From NCBI RefSeq assembly GCF_004310865.1, contig NZ_SIXI01000004.1, positions 248,001 to 312,000 on the forward strand: a stretch of DNA of 64,000 nt. The letters are read 5' to 3'. Under the pieces are notes generated by a model that worked only from the letters and a program-made list of their open reading frames with translations, made no database searches and had not been told where the DNA came from. Shown piece after piece: positions 27,755-37,819 of this stretch (positions are counted from its first letter, which is position 1; each line of letters begins with the position of its first letter). This DNA is from Aquabacterium lacunae (GTDB taxonomy: Bacteria > Pseudomonadota > Gammaproteobacteria > Burkholderiales > Burkholderiaceae_C). Position numbers and translations under genes: made by a program.

Positions 27755-28882
27755 TCACCCCCTTTGGTGGAACAGCCGCTGATAAGTTCGCAGGACGAGC
27801 TTCAGTGAATGGTATTCAACGACATGCTGACGAGCCGGATGTCCGGAAGGGACGCCCGACGCACGCGCTGCCCCGATGGCATGTGCCATCGCAGACACAT
27901 CCTCTGTGGGCACCAATTGTCCAAACGTTGCCTGCTGCAACAAGCCTCGATTGCCGCCAACGTCGGTGGCAATGATCCGCAGGCCGGTCGCCATCGCTTC
28001 CTGCAGCGTGCAAGAGGTTCCTTCAGCCCGAGAAGGCAACACAAAGCAGTCCATGAAGCGGAGGAGTTCTGGCACGTCAGCACGCGTTCCTGGCAACCAG
28101 AGACGCTCTCGAATGCCTGCCTGTGCCGCATCACGCTCCAGAACACCACGCAAAGGTCCATCACCCACGATCACGAGGCGAGCGTCGCTGGATGTCACCG
28201 GGTCTGTCCTCACCCAATGTGCAAAGGCCTGGACAAGCAATTGATGATTTTTGATGGGCTCAAGCCGCCCGACTGCACCGACCACCCACTCTCGCCCCCT
28301 GTTGAAAGGAAAGCCCTCAGGGGGATCATCTTCACCCTGCAGGGGGCGGAAACGATCAGTGTCCACCCCGTTGGGAATCAGCGAAACTCGCTGACGGTCG
28401 ATTCCAATGACATTCAGCAAATATTCTTCAAGCTGGGCCGAAACAACGACGAATCGATGAACAGATCGTTGATAAAGGCGCCGCAGCCACTGGTATTTGA
28501 TGTTGCTTCCATCAGGATCCGATATATCCCATCCGTGCTCAGCATGAATGCGCAAAGGAACCCTTGCCGCCCACGCAACGGGCATGAACTCCAGTGCAGC
28601 CAGATTGCATGTGTGCAGAACATCGGGCGCGAGTTGCCTCAACAGCCGGTAAACCTGTGGGTACATCGCAAAGGGTTGTCCGGGTCTCTTGTGAAGCGAC
28701 ACGAACCGGACGTCATCACGCTCGATGCGGAGAGCGAAATCATCATCAATCTGGGTCAGCGCAACAATCGTGTGTCGAAACTGGTCGTGCGGCAAACCAT
28801 TGACCAGTTGAACAATGACGTTCTCCAGCCCACCGGCTGCGAAGCGATAGACCAGGTGCACGATGTGGGTGCGCGACGTCAT
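27755..28882 (-). CDS. glycosyltransferase, PEP-CTERM/EpsH1-associated (TIGR03088, stp2 type)
   Basis: 375 residues of GT-B family 4. It starts IVHLVYRFAAGGLENVIVQLVN and carries HAEHGWDISDPDG, SLIPNGVDTDRFRP and the C-terminal RAEGTSCTLQEAMATGLRII donor motif. The protein-start motif and the place beside other XrtA genes match the stp2 family. It overlaps the preceding gene by 4 bases. The sugar moved is unknown. Confidence 0.92.
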   Translation of the reverse strand: MTSRTHIVHLVYRFAAGGLENVIVQLVNGLPHDQFRHTIVALTQIDDDFALRIERDDVRFVSLHKRPGQPFAMYPQVYRLLRQLAPDVLHTCNLAALEFMPVAWAARVPLRIHAEHGWDISDPDGSNIKYQWLRRLYQRSVHRFVVVSAQLEEYLLNVIGIDRQRVSLIPNGVDTDRFRPLQGEDDPPEGFPFNRGREWVVGAVGRLEPIKNHQLLVQAFAHWVRTDPVTSSDARLVIVGDGPLRGVLERDAAQAGIRERLWLPGTRADVPELLRFMDCFVLPSRAEGTSCTLQEAMATGLRIIATDVGGNRGLLQQATFGQLVPTEDVSAMAHAIGAARASGVPSGHPARQHVVEYHSLKLVLRTYQRLFHQRG

Positions 28883-30078
28883 GCTTGCACTCCCTGCGCC
28901 TGGATGCGCTCGAACAGTTTCAGCTGCCCCTGCGTGGTGGCCTCCCAGCTGAACCGCTCGGCGTGTCGGCGTGTGGCCTCTCGCTCGGGGGGATCAGCCC
29001 GCAGTGCCAGCCAGGCATCGGCCAGCGCCTCAGGGGTGCGGGCGTCCAGCAAGCGCCCGGCTGCTGCACAAGTGACCACCTCGGGTGTACCCCAGATGTT
29101 GGTGGCCAGCACCGGGGTGCCGCAGGCCATGGACTCCAACAACACATTGGCCCAGCCCTCACGGCTGGAGCAAAGGGCCAAAGCGTCGGCTGCGCTGTAC
29201 CACCAGGCCAGTTCTTCGTGCGCAATCAGACCAACGAAGCGCACACGATTGGCCACACCCAAGGCTTGCGCCTGCTGTTGCAAGGCCTGTTGTTCTGGGC
29301 CAGCACCAGCGATCAGCAGCTGAACATCGGGCAAATGACGCATGGCCTCGATGGCAATGTGGTGTCCTTTGCGCTCGATGAGATGCCCCACAGACAGCAG
29401 GTACGCCGCATCGGGCTGCAACCCCAGACGCTCCCGGGCCTCTTGGCGCAGCTTGGGGCTGAAGCGCTGCAAATCAACACCGTTGCGCAAGGTGTGCAAA
29501 CGGTCAGGGCTGGCGCCCAGTTCGGCCAGGGTGTCCATCAAGGCCTGGCACACACCAATGGAGGCATGGGCCGCAGCGGCCGTCTGCAGTATGAGCTTGC
29601 GCGGCCAGGCATGCTGCGGAATGAGGTTCAGGTCGGTACCACGCGCCGTGACCACAAAGGGTTTGCTCAACCACCTGGACAGCAACATGGCGGCGACACC
29701 GTCGGGGTAGTAGTAGTGGGCGTCAATGAGGTCAAAATCGAACCCCTCCCGCTGCAGGCGGCGAATGGTCGGCCAGGCACCGACGGCCAGCGTCCATGGC
29801 GCCACATTCATGCCCACCTTGGGCGGCAAGACATAACGGGGGTGATGCACCTCGATGCCATTGCGTGTCTCGTGGCGCGGCGTGGACGCAAACTGCGCGT
29901 ACTCGCCGAACCGTGGGTGGGTGGAGGGGAACCAGGGCACAGGGGCCACCACTTTCACCTCGACGCGGCCCGTGCGCATGAGCTCACGCAGGCGCGTCTC
30001 GACGAACACGCCATGGGCGGGTCGTACCGCACTCGGGTACAGGGTGGAAAACAGAAGGATGCGGGTGGCGCGGCTCAC
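28879..30078 (-). CDS. family 4 glycosyltransferase
   Basis: 399 residues of GT-B fold. It opens RILLFSTLYPSAVRPAHGVFVE and has DLIDAHYYYPDGVAA, LRNGVDLQRFSP and SSREGWANVLLESMACGTP. The last one is the usual nucleotide-sugar E(x7)E region. It overlaps its neighbours by 4 bases on both sides, placing it firmly in the operon. Cytoplasmic, substrate unknown. Confidence 0.9.
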   Translation of the reverse strand: MSRATRILLFSTLYPSAVRPAHGVFVETRLRELMRTGRVEVKVVAPVPWFPSTHPRFGEYAQFASTPRHETRNGIEVHHPRYVLPPKVGMNVAPWTLAVGAWPTIRRLQREGFDFDLIDAHYYYPDGVAAMLLSRWLSKPFVVTARGTDLNLIPQHAWPRKLILQTAAAAHASIGVCQALMDTLAELGASPDRLHTLRNGVDLQRFSPKLRQEARERLGLQPDAAYLLSVGHLIERKGHHIAIEAMRHLPDVQLLIAGAGPEQQALQQQAQALGVANRVRFVGLIAHEELAWWYSAADALALCSSREGWANVLLESMACGTPVLATNIWGTPEVVTCAAAGRLLDARTPEALADAWLALRADPPEREATRRHAERFSWEATTQGQLKLFERIQAQGVQA

Positions 30079-31238
30079 CGGGCAGCCTCCTTGGCGAGGG
30101 CCACCACACGATCGGCATTGCCCAACCAGGTCAGGTTCAAGCGGTCGATGGTGTCATGCGCACCCTGAGCCAATCGCTGGCGAAGCCCTGTGTCTTCACA
30201 CAGGCGAGTGAGCGCCGCCTCCAGTTGGCCTGGCGCCTGATCCTGAAACAGCACGGCATTGAGCCCGTCGGTCAGCACCTCTTGCAGGTTGGGCACCGCA
30301 GGTGCGACGATGGCTTTGCCCAGCGCCAGATACTCCATCAGTTTCAGTGGCGATGCATAGGCCGTGACCGCCGGCTGCAAGGCCACATCGAATGCCGCCA
30401 CGTGGGCGGGCACACGGTCACGATCGATCACCCCGGTGAAGGTCACACGCTCAGCCAAACCCAGGTGCCTGGCTTGCTGCTCAAGTTCTGCGCGCACAGG
30501 CCCATCGCCCACGATGAGCAGATGGATGTTCGACGGTGCTGCCGGGGTGGCCATCCAGGCAACGATGCGGTCAACTCCATGCCAGTCACGCACGAATCCG
30601 GTGAAACCCAGGACCAACCGCCCCGACAGCCCCAACTGCGCCTTGGCCTGATCAGGCTGGGGCGCTTGCGCAAAGTGCGCGCGGTTGATGCCGTTCGGGA
30701 TGACCACCACCCGCTCACGCGGCACACCACAGGCCAGCACGTGCTTGGCCAGCACATGGGTCACCGGCAGCACACGGTCGGCCCCACGCCATGCAGCGCC
30801 TTCGGCCCATGCAGCCAGCCAGGGCAAAGCCAGCCCGCCACTGTGCCTGGAGCGCTCCTCCACCAGCGGCGCATTGACTTCAAGCAGCAATGGCACCCCG
30901 AGCCGGCGACTCGCCATGCGTCCAGACAACAGGAACAGGTTGTAGCGCTCGTAAATGACGTCAGGCTGAAACTCTTGGGCCGCTGCCATCAGTTTGCGAT
31001 AGGCCACCAGGCTGTAGGCCAGCTCCATCAGCTCGTACACCGCCTTGGGCAGCTTGGCCTTGAGTTGGTGCACCCAACCCATGTCACTGCCCATTTGACC
31101 TGGGCTGTCGCTGTGTTCAGGCATGGGCGCCACCACACGCACCTCGTGGCCCTGGCTGCGCAAGGCTTCGATCATCTCTTCTATGTGCACGGCCTGACCA
31201 TCTTTGGAGGCTGTGCGGTGGTGGTACAGAATCTTCAT
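30075..31238 (-). CDS. family 4 glycosyltransferase, XrtA cluster-associated
   Basis: 387 residues of GT-B fold with MKILYHHRTASKDGQAVHIEEM at the start, then VVVIPNGINRAHF, LGFTGFVRDWHGVDR and a short LKLMEYLALGKAIVAP donor-site motif. Proteins with this start are common in exosortase A clusters. It overlaps the amidotransferase stop by 4 bases. Specificity is unknown. Confidence 0.9.
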   Translation of the reverse strand: MKILYHHRTASKDGQAVHIEEMIEALRSQGHEVRVVAPMPEHSDSPGQMGSDMGWVHQLKAKLPKAVYELMELAYSLVAYRKLMAAAQEFQPDVIYERYNLFLLSGRMASRRLGVPLLLEVNAPLVEERSRHSGGLALPWLAAWAEGAAWRGADRVLPVTHVLAKHVLACGVPRERVVVIPNGINRAHFAQAPQPDQAKAQLGLSGRLVLGFTGFVRDWHGVDRIVAWMATPAAPSNIHLLIVGDGPVRAELEQQARHLGLAERVTFTGVIDRDRVPAHVAAFDVALQPAVTAYASPLKLMEYLALGKAIVAPAVPNLQEVLTDGLNAVLFQDQAPGQLEAALTRLCEDTGLRQRLAQGAHDTIDRLNLTWLGNADRVVALAKEAAR

Positions 31239-33148
31239 GGGTGGTCTTGAACTGCGCGCTCCTGCAAGCGCAGAAATGCGTCAAACATCATCAGCATCCA
31301 CAAGCCGTCAGCATGATCAGCCAAGCCCTGTTGATGCGCTTTCACCCAGCGATGCAGCTCGGCGGCATCGAACAGGCCGCTGTCCAGCATGCGATCACTC
31401 AACACGGCCTGCTGCATGCGCTGCGCCAGCGGCCCCCGCAACCAGCGGGCCAGCGGCACCGAAAAGCCCATCTTGGGCCGGTACAGCACATCGTGCGGCA
31501 GCAAGGGCTCGAAAGCCTTTTTGAACACGTGCTTGCCCTCTCCCCCATGGATCTTGTGACGGCTGGGCAAGGTTGCCAGCCACTGCACCAGTTCGTGGTC
31601 CATCAGGGGTTCACGCACTTCCAGCGAGTGCGCCATGCTGGCTCGGTCCACCTTGGTGTTGATGTCTCCCACCAGCCAGGTCTTGAAATCGATGTACTGG
31701 ATGAGTGCCAGTGGATCGTCGGTGCCTGCACGCGACGCATGCGCCTGGAACAGCTCCTGGCTCTGGTAGCCGCCCAGTGCTCGTTTGAAGCCGTCGCTGT
31801 AAAGGCGTGACCTGGCATCGGCACGCAAACGGGACATGCTGTGGTGATAGGCCTGAGCCGCGTCCATGGCCAGGGCCTGGAATGTGGTCTTGGCCCTCAT
31901 GAACCGGGGCGCCCAGTCCATCTTGGGGTACAGACGCCCCAGAGGGTTGAACACCATCTGACGCAGGCCAAGTGGCAGCGACTGCCGTGCGGATTCCTCG
32001 GCCAGGTGCATGCGGTAGCGGCGGTAACCACCCATGGCTTCATCACCGCCATCGCCCGACAGCGCCACGGTGACGTGCTTGCGCGCCATCTGGCAGACAC
32101 GGTAAGTAGGGATGGCAGAGCTGTCCGCAAAGGGCTCGTCGTACAGATGCGCCAGTCGATCGATCAGGTCAAAGTCATCGCTGCCGACGATCTCCAGGCG
32201 GTGATCGGTGCGATGTCGATCAGCCACCATTTGGGCAAACTCGGATTCATTGAACTGCGGGTCATCGAAACCGATGGCACAGGTGCGGACAGGCTGTCCG
32301 GCATGCCCTGCCATGGCCGCGACCACCGCGCTGGAGTCCACCCCCCCGGAGAGAAAGGCCCCCAGAGGCACATCGGCGATCATGCGCAACTTCACCGATT
32401 CCTTGACACGCGCCAGGAGCTCGGCCTGCGCGTCGGCCTCCGCAATCGGGTTGTCCAGCGTGAACTGCACATCCCAATAGCACTGTGGCGTGGGCGCCTT
32501 GGGCTGCCCCCTGCGCCAAGTGAGTGTGTGGCCGGCAGGAAGCTTCTGCGCATCGCGGTAGATGGACCTGGGATCTGGCACATAGCCCAGCGAAAAGTAA
32601 TCCTCCACCGCGCGAGGATCGATCGTTCGCACGAAGCGGGGATGCGCCGTGATCACCTTGAGCTCTGAACCAAACACCAAGGTGCCGTCTGCCAACACGG
32701 CGTAGTGCAACGGTTTGACACCCAAGCGATCTCGCGCCATGAACAGCGTCTGCTGACGGCGGTCCCAAATGGCGAAGGCGAACATGCCCCGCAAGCGGTG
32801 GACACAGGCTTCACCCCATGCGAGCCATGCCTGCAGGATCACCTCGGTGTCGCTGCGGGTCCGGAAACGATGCCCCAGGGCCTCCAACTCCTGCCGCAAT
32901 GTCTGGAAGTTGTACACCTCGCCGTTGAACACAATGACCACTGAACGGTCCTCGCTGAACAACGGTTGCTGCCCCATGGACAGGTCAATCACAGACAAGC
33001 GCCGATGGCCCAGTGCCACACCCGGCTCCAGGTGAACATCGGCTTCGTCAGGCCCTCGGTGAGCCTGTACGTCATTGATGCGAGCCATCAGCGCAGCGTC
33101 AAACAAACGGGTGCCCTGGAGGTCAAACAGGCCTGAAATACCGCACAT
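31235..33148 (-). CDS. XrtA/PEP-CTERM system amidotransferase (asparagine synthetase B-like, TIGR03108 type)
   Basis: 637 residues. Cys2 of MCGISGLFD is the glutaminase nucleophile, and HRGPDEADVH and FNGEVYNF are class II glutamine amidotransferase motifs. The C-terminal synthetase domain shows the pyrophosphate loop FLSGGVDSSAVV and LSGDGGDEAMGGYRRY. By family it uses glutamine nitrogen and ATP to amidate a carboxyl group. In this locus the target may be a uronic acid of the glycan or an amino acid building block, which is an inference. It sits between xrtA and a glycosyltransferase, with overlaps. Confidence 0.93.
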   Translation of the reverse strand: MCGISGLFDLQGTRLFDAALMARINDVQAHRGPDEADVHLEPGVALGHRRLSVIDLSMGQQPLFSEDRSVVIVFNGEVYNFQTLRQELEALGHRFRTRSDTEVILQAWLAWGEACVHRLRGMFAFAIWDRRQQTLFMARDRLGVKPLHYAVLADGTLVFGSELKVITAHPRFVRTIDPRAVEDYFSLGYVPDPRSIYRDAQKLPAGHTLTWRRGQPKAPTPQCYWDVQFTLDNPIAEADAQAELLARVKESVKLRMIADVPLGAFLSGGVDSSAVVAAMAGHAGQPVRTCAIGFDDPQFNESEFAQMVADRHRTDHRLEIVGSDDFDLIDRLAHLYDEPFADSSAIPTYRVCQMARKHVTVALSGDGGDEAMGGYRRYRMHLAEESARQSLPLGLRQMVFNPLGRLYPKMDWAPRFMRAKTTFQALAMDAAQAYHHSMSRLRADARSRLYSDGFKRALGGYQSQELFQAHASRAGTDDPLALIQYIDFKTWLVGDINTKVDRASMAHSLEVREPLMDHELVQWLATLPSRHKIHGGEGKHVFKKAFEPLLPHDVLYRPKMGFSVPLARWLRGPLAQRMQQAVLSDRMLDSGLFDAAELHRWVKAHQQGLADHADGLWMLMMFDAFLRLQERAVQDHP

Positions 33149-34689
33149 CAGCGCTGTCCTTGTGTGGCCAGGAGGGCTGCATCGATCTGCGCGTCGTGCG
33201 CCCTGGCGAACCGGGTCAGCCGAGCCACCGCCTCGGCATCGTCCTGGGTGTACAACGTGATGATTGCACCGTCATCACCCTGCCCACGCAGCAGCTGCCA
33301 GCCACCCAACAGCTTGGCATGAGCCGGACGCACCTCGATCTGTCCATTGAGCCAGAACAACTGCCACACCCTCAACCCCTTGCGTGATGCACCGGGCGCC
33401 AGATGCCGCTCCATCACCTCGGACTCCTTGAGGGTGACAAAGCCTTCGCGCCAAGGGACCTGCCTTGCGCGCTCAGCCGACACCGACCACATCGGGTCTT
33501 CGTTCTGAGCCAGGCGGTTCTCGGCACTGATGAGTTTGGAGTCGCCGCCCTGCCTGCGGTAGTAGGCCAGATGCAGGCCCACCTCCCCCTGATCGACTGG
33601 GTAGACCCGGTGAACACTTGCTCGGGCCCCGCGGTAGTCTGGCTCCCAGCGCCCGTCGGGTGCGCGCCCAGCGCCCATGGCCGCTGGGGCCGCGAGGAGC
33701 ACCGGCTCGGTCGACAAGCTGTCTCGCACGTGCGTGAGCCATGCCCAGGGAAGGGCCAGCGCCATGGCGGCGAGCATCACAGCCACAGCACCTCGAAGGC
33801 GCCAAGGTACGGCTGCGATCGGCAGTGCCTGAGGCTGGCCAGCGCCTGCGGACGTTACCGAAGCGGGATCATGCCAACGCCCACCGAGCCAGAACAGCAA
33901 GAGCAGGACAAACCCGAAAAACACCCAGCCGTAAATCAAGTGGTCGACCCCTGTGGCGATGGTGTTGCCCGAGTAGTGACCGAGCATCACGATGAGGTAG
34001 GCCCGCAACCAGTTGGCGATCAAAGCCACCGCCACCGACAACACGAGGAAGCGGACACGCAAGCGCATGCTGGTGTAGTTGAGGTAACCGTACAGGCAGC
34101 CCGCCATCACGGAGGCCACGAGGTAGCGAATGCCACTGCAAGCCTCGACCACCGACCACGAGCCGGAGGGAATGACGAACTGCAACCCCTCTCGGTACAC
34201 AGGCACACCCGACGCCCGAACGGCCAAAACTGTGAAGTCGGCCGTGCGGTTCATCAACCATGGCAGCAGGAAATCACCAAATGGCACGCACAGGAAGACA
34301 AAGCACAGCGGGAAAGTCAATGCACGGGCGAGGGCCCAGCCACCGACCAAAGGCACCGCCATCACCATCATGGCCACCAGCGCAAACTGCCTGAGGGCAT
34401 TGACGCTGACCAGCTCGCCAGCCAACCATGCCAAAGCGATCAAGGCCATGGGCACCACGGCACTGAACGCCGGCAGAGGAGAAAGCGACTGCCACTGTTG
34501 CCGTGCGCGCCAGATCAGCCACAGACACAACGGCGGCACCACAAAACCATGTGCGTAGGTCTCTGACCGTTCCCAGATGTCCACCATGGACAACGCAGTG
34601 GGTAGCCACGTCAGCAGCACCAGCACCCAAACCAGGCCAATGCCCGCCCATGCCAGGCGCCAACGAGCAGGCAAGGTCTGGGGGTTCAT
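33148..34689 (-). CDS. xrtA: exosortase A fused to an EpsI domain
   Basis: 513 residues from MNPQTLPARW; the longer in-frame reading would overlap stp1. Residues about 10-290 hold eight or so membrane helices with the exosortase residues C184 (VEACSGIRYL), R229 (NWLRAYLIV) and H250 (GVDHLIYGW). Residues about 300-513 are a periplasmic EpsI domain (TIGR02914 type). Exosortase A recognises the C-terminal PEP tag of exported proteins, such as the one at 43991, and processes it in the inner membrane. The gene overlaps both neighbours. Confidence 0.95.
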   Translation of the reverse strand: MNPQTLPARWRLAWAGIGLVWVLVLLTWLPTALSMVDIWERSETYAHGFVVPPLCLWLIWRARQQWQSLSPLPAFSAVVPMALIALAWLAGELVSVNALRQFALVAMMVMAVPLVGGWALARALTFPLCFVFLCVPFGDFLLPWLMNRTADFTVLAVRASGVPVYREGLQFVIPSGSWSVVEACSGIRYLVASVMAGCLYGYLNYTSMRLRVRFLVLSVAVALIANWLRAYLIVMLGHYSGNTIATGVDHLIYGWVFFGFVLLLLFWLGGRWHDPASVTSAGAGQPQALPIAAVPWRLRGAVAVMLAAMALALPWAWLTHVRDSLSTEPVLLAAPAAMGAGRAPDGRWEPDYRGARASVHRVYPVDQGEVGLHLAYYRRQGGDSKLISAENRLAQNEDPMWSVSAERARQVPWREGFVTLKESEVMERHLAPGASRKGLRVWQLFWLNGQIEVRPAHAKLLGGWQLLRGQGDDGAIITLYTQDDAEAVARLTRFARAHDAQIDAALLATQGQR

Positions 34690-35894
34690 GAACGGACTCC
34701 TTGCGGCCACAAGGCATCCAGGCCGGACAAATGGGCCTGCCAGCTGAAATGCTCGACGACGAAGTGGCGAGCATTCAGTCCGGCCTGCACATGCGCCTGC
34801 GGGGACGAAAGCGAGCGATCGATCGCCTGGCTCCACTCCTCGGGTGAATCAGCCACCCACAGCCCTTGCGCCGGAGTGGCGGAAATGGCCTCGGCACAGC
34901 CGTGAACCGTGATGACGGGCTGGGCCATGGCCATGGCTTCCAGGATCTTGTTCTGGATGCCCCGGGCCACACGCAAGGGCGCCACCACCGCATGTGCATG
35001 TTGCAGATAGGGGCGAACGTCTGGCACGGTACCCGTGACGGTCACGCCAGGCCCTTGGAGGGCGCGAACTTCGGGCGTGGGGTTGCGACCGACCACATGG
35101 AAGGTGGCATGAGGCCACCGCTGTCGCACCTGCGGCAGCACTTCCCTCGCGAACCAGATGACACCATCCACATTGGGCCAGTAATCCATGGCACCGGTGA
35201 ACACAATGGGTCGGTCAGTCGACGCGAACGGCGATGGGCTGTGAGGCTCGGGCGCAAACACACTGGCATCCACGCCATTGCACAGGGCTTGAACCTTGTG
35301 CTGGCTCTCAGGAGCCAGCGAGCGAAAGAGCGCCGCCTCCTTGTCGGTCACCAGGAAAGCGTGCTCGGAAATGGCCACAGCCTCTCGCTCAAACGCCAGC
35401 AGGCATCGGCTTTCACGTTGGTACAACCAGGCCATGGGGCCACGACGCGCCTGCGCGTACTGCGCCCACTTCACAGAATCGACATCGACAAGGTCAAGCA
35501 ACATGGGCACCTGCGCAATGTGGGGCATCGCAAACTGGGCCATGGCACCAGAAAAGACCACCGCGGCCTCCGGACGGTGATCACGGACCACCGACGCCAC
35601 CCAATCGCGCATGCGCTGGCTGCGATAGAACCGCACTGACAAGGGTTCCTCACACAGCATGGCTGGCAGGCTGCGGAGCTTGCCCCATGCGGGTGAGAGG
35701 CGTTCGACATGCAGATCCGGGCACAGCGCACGCAAAGCGGGCAGGTGCGCTTCGTCTTGCGGATCATCGATGAATGTTCCCAGGAACACCCTGTGGCGCC
35801 TCTGCAGGTGCTTCAGCAGGTGGTACGACCGCACCTTGTCGCCCTTGTCCGGGGGGTAAGGCATGCGGTGGACGAGGTACAGAACATTGCCCAT
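34686..35894 (-). CDS. glycosyltransferase, PEP-CTERM/EpsH1-associated (TIGR03087, stp1 type)
   Basis: 402 residues. The start VLYLVHRMPYPPDKGDKVRSYHLLK is the hallmark of the stp1 family, followed by VDSVKWAQYA, CNGVDASVFAP and IQNKILEAMAMAQPVI. It is a GT-B enzyme of unknown donor. It begins one base before the FemAB stop region and overlaps xrtA, so it is part of the operon. Confidence 0.93.
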   Translation of the reverse strand: MGNVLYLVHRMPYPPDKGDKVRSYHLLKHLQRRHRVFLGTFIDDPQDEAHLPALRALCPDLHVERLSPAWGKLRSLPAMLCEEPLSVRFYRSQRMRDWVASVVRDHRPEAAVVFSGAMAQFAMPHIAQVPMLLDLVDVDSVKWAQYAQARRGPMAWLYQRESRCLLAFEREAVAISEHAFLVTDKEAALFRSLAPESQHKVQALCNGVDASVFAPEPHSPSPFASTDRPIVFTGAMDYWPNVDGVIWFAREVLPQVRQRWPHATFHVVGRNPTPEVRALQGPGVTVTGTVPDVRPYLQHAHAVVAPLRVARGIQNKILEAMAMAQPVITVHGCAEAISATPAQGLWVADSPEEWSQAIDRSLSSPQAHVQAGLNARHFVVEHFSWQAHLSGLDALWPQGVRS

Positions 35895-35895
35895 G

Positions 35896-36948
35896 TCAGC
35901 CCAGATTGCGGACGATGAAGGGCCCCAGCCAGTTCGCCAGACCGATCGGCATCTTGCGCCACGTCTGGATCATCAGCTTGTACTTGCGATTGGAGGGGTT
36001 GTTCTGCGGGATGCTGTCCCGGGTGTACAGACGGTATTCGTAATGCAGCGGCTGCGGTTCAAAACCCCAGTTCTTCTTGAACGCATACGAGCCGGTCTCT
36101 TTCTTGCTGCGACCGTAATCGAACACCTTCAAACCACGCGCACAGGCCCGGCGCATCAACTCCCAGTACTTGAAATCGTTGGCTGCCAGGTCGCGGGCAG
36201 CCACAGCGTCCCCGGCGTAATACGGCAGCACTTCATCACGGAAGTAAAAGCTCATGACACTGCTGACGGGGACCCCCTCGGCATCACACACGGTCATGAC
36301 CTCGCAGTCACGACCGAAGGTGTCCATCAGACACTGGAAATACTTGCGAGGCATGGCCGGCGTGCCATGGCGATGGACATTGTCGGCATACAGCGCAAAA
36401 AAACGCCCGACGTCTGAATCGATCTCGGAGGTCAGCCCGTTCTTGATGCCCTTGCGGACCATGGCACGCTGCTTGCGCGGGATGGCCAACATGTTCGCCT
36501 CTTCGTCAGGCAGGATCTCCTTGCGGAATGTCACGTAAAGGTCCTGCAAGGGCCAATCGTCATGTCGACGCGACACATTGCGAAACTCGAGGTGATCCAC
36601 CTGCAGCTGCCGGGCCAGCTGGTCTGCATGCGCCTCCAGCGCGTTGCCAGCCTCCTGACTGGCAGCCAACAACCCGCCGTAAACGGCAAAAGGCAGACTG
36701 GTCAAAGACCGGCCAAACAACAGGCTGTCCACATGGGCCATGGGCAAGACACCGACGACCGTCTGGCCTTCCAGTGCGCACAGATAGTGGGTGTCGTGAC
36801 CGAACACGTCCCGCACCACATGGGCCCAGGCAGCCCTGTGGAAGAACGTGGCCTGAGGATGGTCCTGCACGAAGGCATCCCAGGCCTGAGCCAACGCCCG
36901 ATCCCAGGGCTCGAGGCGCACGACGCGCAACTTGACCGGCTCACGCAT
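35896..36948 (-). CDS. FemAB-like protein, XrtA/PEP-CTERM system-associated (TIGR03019 type)
   Basis: 350 residues from MREPVKLR, two-lobed GNAT fold. Motifs include DHPQATFFHRAAWAHVV, LPFAVYGGLL, RKQRAMVRKGIKNGL, and the C-terminal FDYGRSKKETGSYAFKKNWG, which is typical of the family. FemAB relatives attach aminoacyl groups from tRNA to peptidoglycan precursors. Here the acceptor may be a glycan or lipid-linked unit, unproven. It overlaps the deacetylase stop by 8 bases. The longer in-frame start would lie deep in the deacetylase gene. Confidence 0.92.
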   Translation of the reverse strand: MREPVKLRVVRLEPWDRALAQAWDAFVQDHPQATFFHRAAWAHVVRDVFGHDTHYLCALEGQTVVGVLPMAHVDSLLFGRSLTSLPFAVYGGLLAASQEAGNALEAHADQLARQLQVDHLEFRNVSRRHDDWPLQDLYVTFRKEILPDEEANMLAIPRKQRAMVRKGIKNGLTSEIDSDVGRFFALYADNVHRHGTPAMPRKYFQCLMDTFGRDCEVMTVCDAEGVPVSSVMSFYFRDEVLPYYAGDAVAARDLAANDFKYWELMRRACARGLKVFDYGRSKKETGSYAFKKNWGFEPQPLHYEYRLYTRDSIPQNNPSNRKYKLMIQTWRKMPIGLANWLGPFIVRNLG

Positions 36949-37819
36949 GCTGCACCTGGGTCTCGGCCGTCGGCAGGAAGATCTGATCCATGCGTCCCCA
37001 ACGGAAATCCGCAAGCAAACGCTCCAGCCTGGGCTGCATCCGCGACAGGTTCAGGTAGTGCCTGAACTTTGACTTGGGGTCAGCGCCTGCCACGCGAGGC
37101 TGCTCGGGATCCACCTCCCAAGGGTGGAAGTAAAAAACAGCCGCCTGACCCTCACGCTCATTGACCTGCCGAATCATCCAGCGGGAGAGCGCATACGGGA
37201 ACAGGCGAAAGAACCCACCCCCACTGGATGGCAGGTTTCGCCCGGCGAGGTGCAAGGTGGTCGGTGGCACCTCGATCAAACCCTGACGGGCCGCGTAGGC
37301 GAACCGAGGGGCATCCGGCATGCCGTAATGGTCATGGGCAATCGGGTAGATGCTTGAGCTGTAGCGGTGACCCGTCTGCAGCAGCACATCCAACGCCCAC
37401 AGATTGTCCTGACCAATCGAAAAACTGGGGGCGCGGTAGCCCAGTACCGCCTGCCCTGCAGCATCCTCCAGCGAGGCCTTGGCTCGCATCAAGTCTTGAC
37501 GGAAGCCCTCGGGTGTCAAATCACTGACCCGCTCATGGCCATGGCCATGGCTGGCCACCTCGTGACCGCGCCTGGCGATCTCGTGAACGAGCGCGGGGTA
37601 GCGGTCCGACAACCAGCCCAATGTGAAGAATGTGGCCCGGGTGTCATGACGGTCCAGCATGTCGAGGATCAGGTGCACATTGCGCTCGACGCGGCACTCT
37701 CGGGTGGGCCATTCGTCTCGGCGGATGTAGGGCGCAAAGGCCGAAACCTGGAAGTAATCTTCCACATCGATGGTCAGGGCATTGACAACCGACCGATGCG
37801 GGGTGGGGGACACGGTCAC
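36941..37819 (-). CDS. polysaccharide deacetylase, XrtA system-associated (TIGR03006 type)
   Basis: 292 residues. NALTIDVEDYFQV at the start carries the catalytic aspartates, ATFFTLGWLSDRYP and EVASHGHGHERV give the zinc-binding histidines, and the C-terminal part (VFYFHPWEVDPEQPRV) is the DUF3473-type extension. It deacetylates a sugar of the repeat unit or polymer. No signal peptide was seen. It overlaps the ATPase gene by 4 bases. Confidence 0.94.
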   Translation of the reverse strand: MTVSPTPHRSVVNALTIDVEDYFQVSAFAPYIRRDEWPTRECRVERNVHLILDMLDRHDTRATFFTLGWLSDRYPALVHEIARRGHEVASHGHGHERVSDLTPEGFRQDLMRAKASLEDAAGQAVLGYRAPSFSIGQDNLWALDVLLQTGHRYSSSIYPIAHDHYGMPDAPRFAYAARQGLIEVPPTTLHLAGRNLPSSGGGFFRLFPYALSRWMIRQVNEREGQAAVFYFHPWEVDPEQPRVAGADPKSKFRHYLNLSRMQPRLERLLADFRWGRMDQIFLPTAETQVQHA

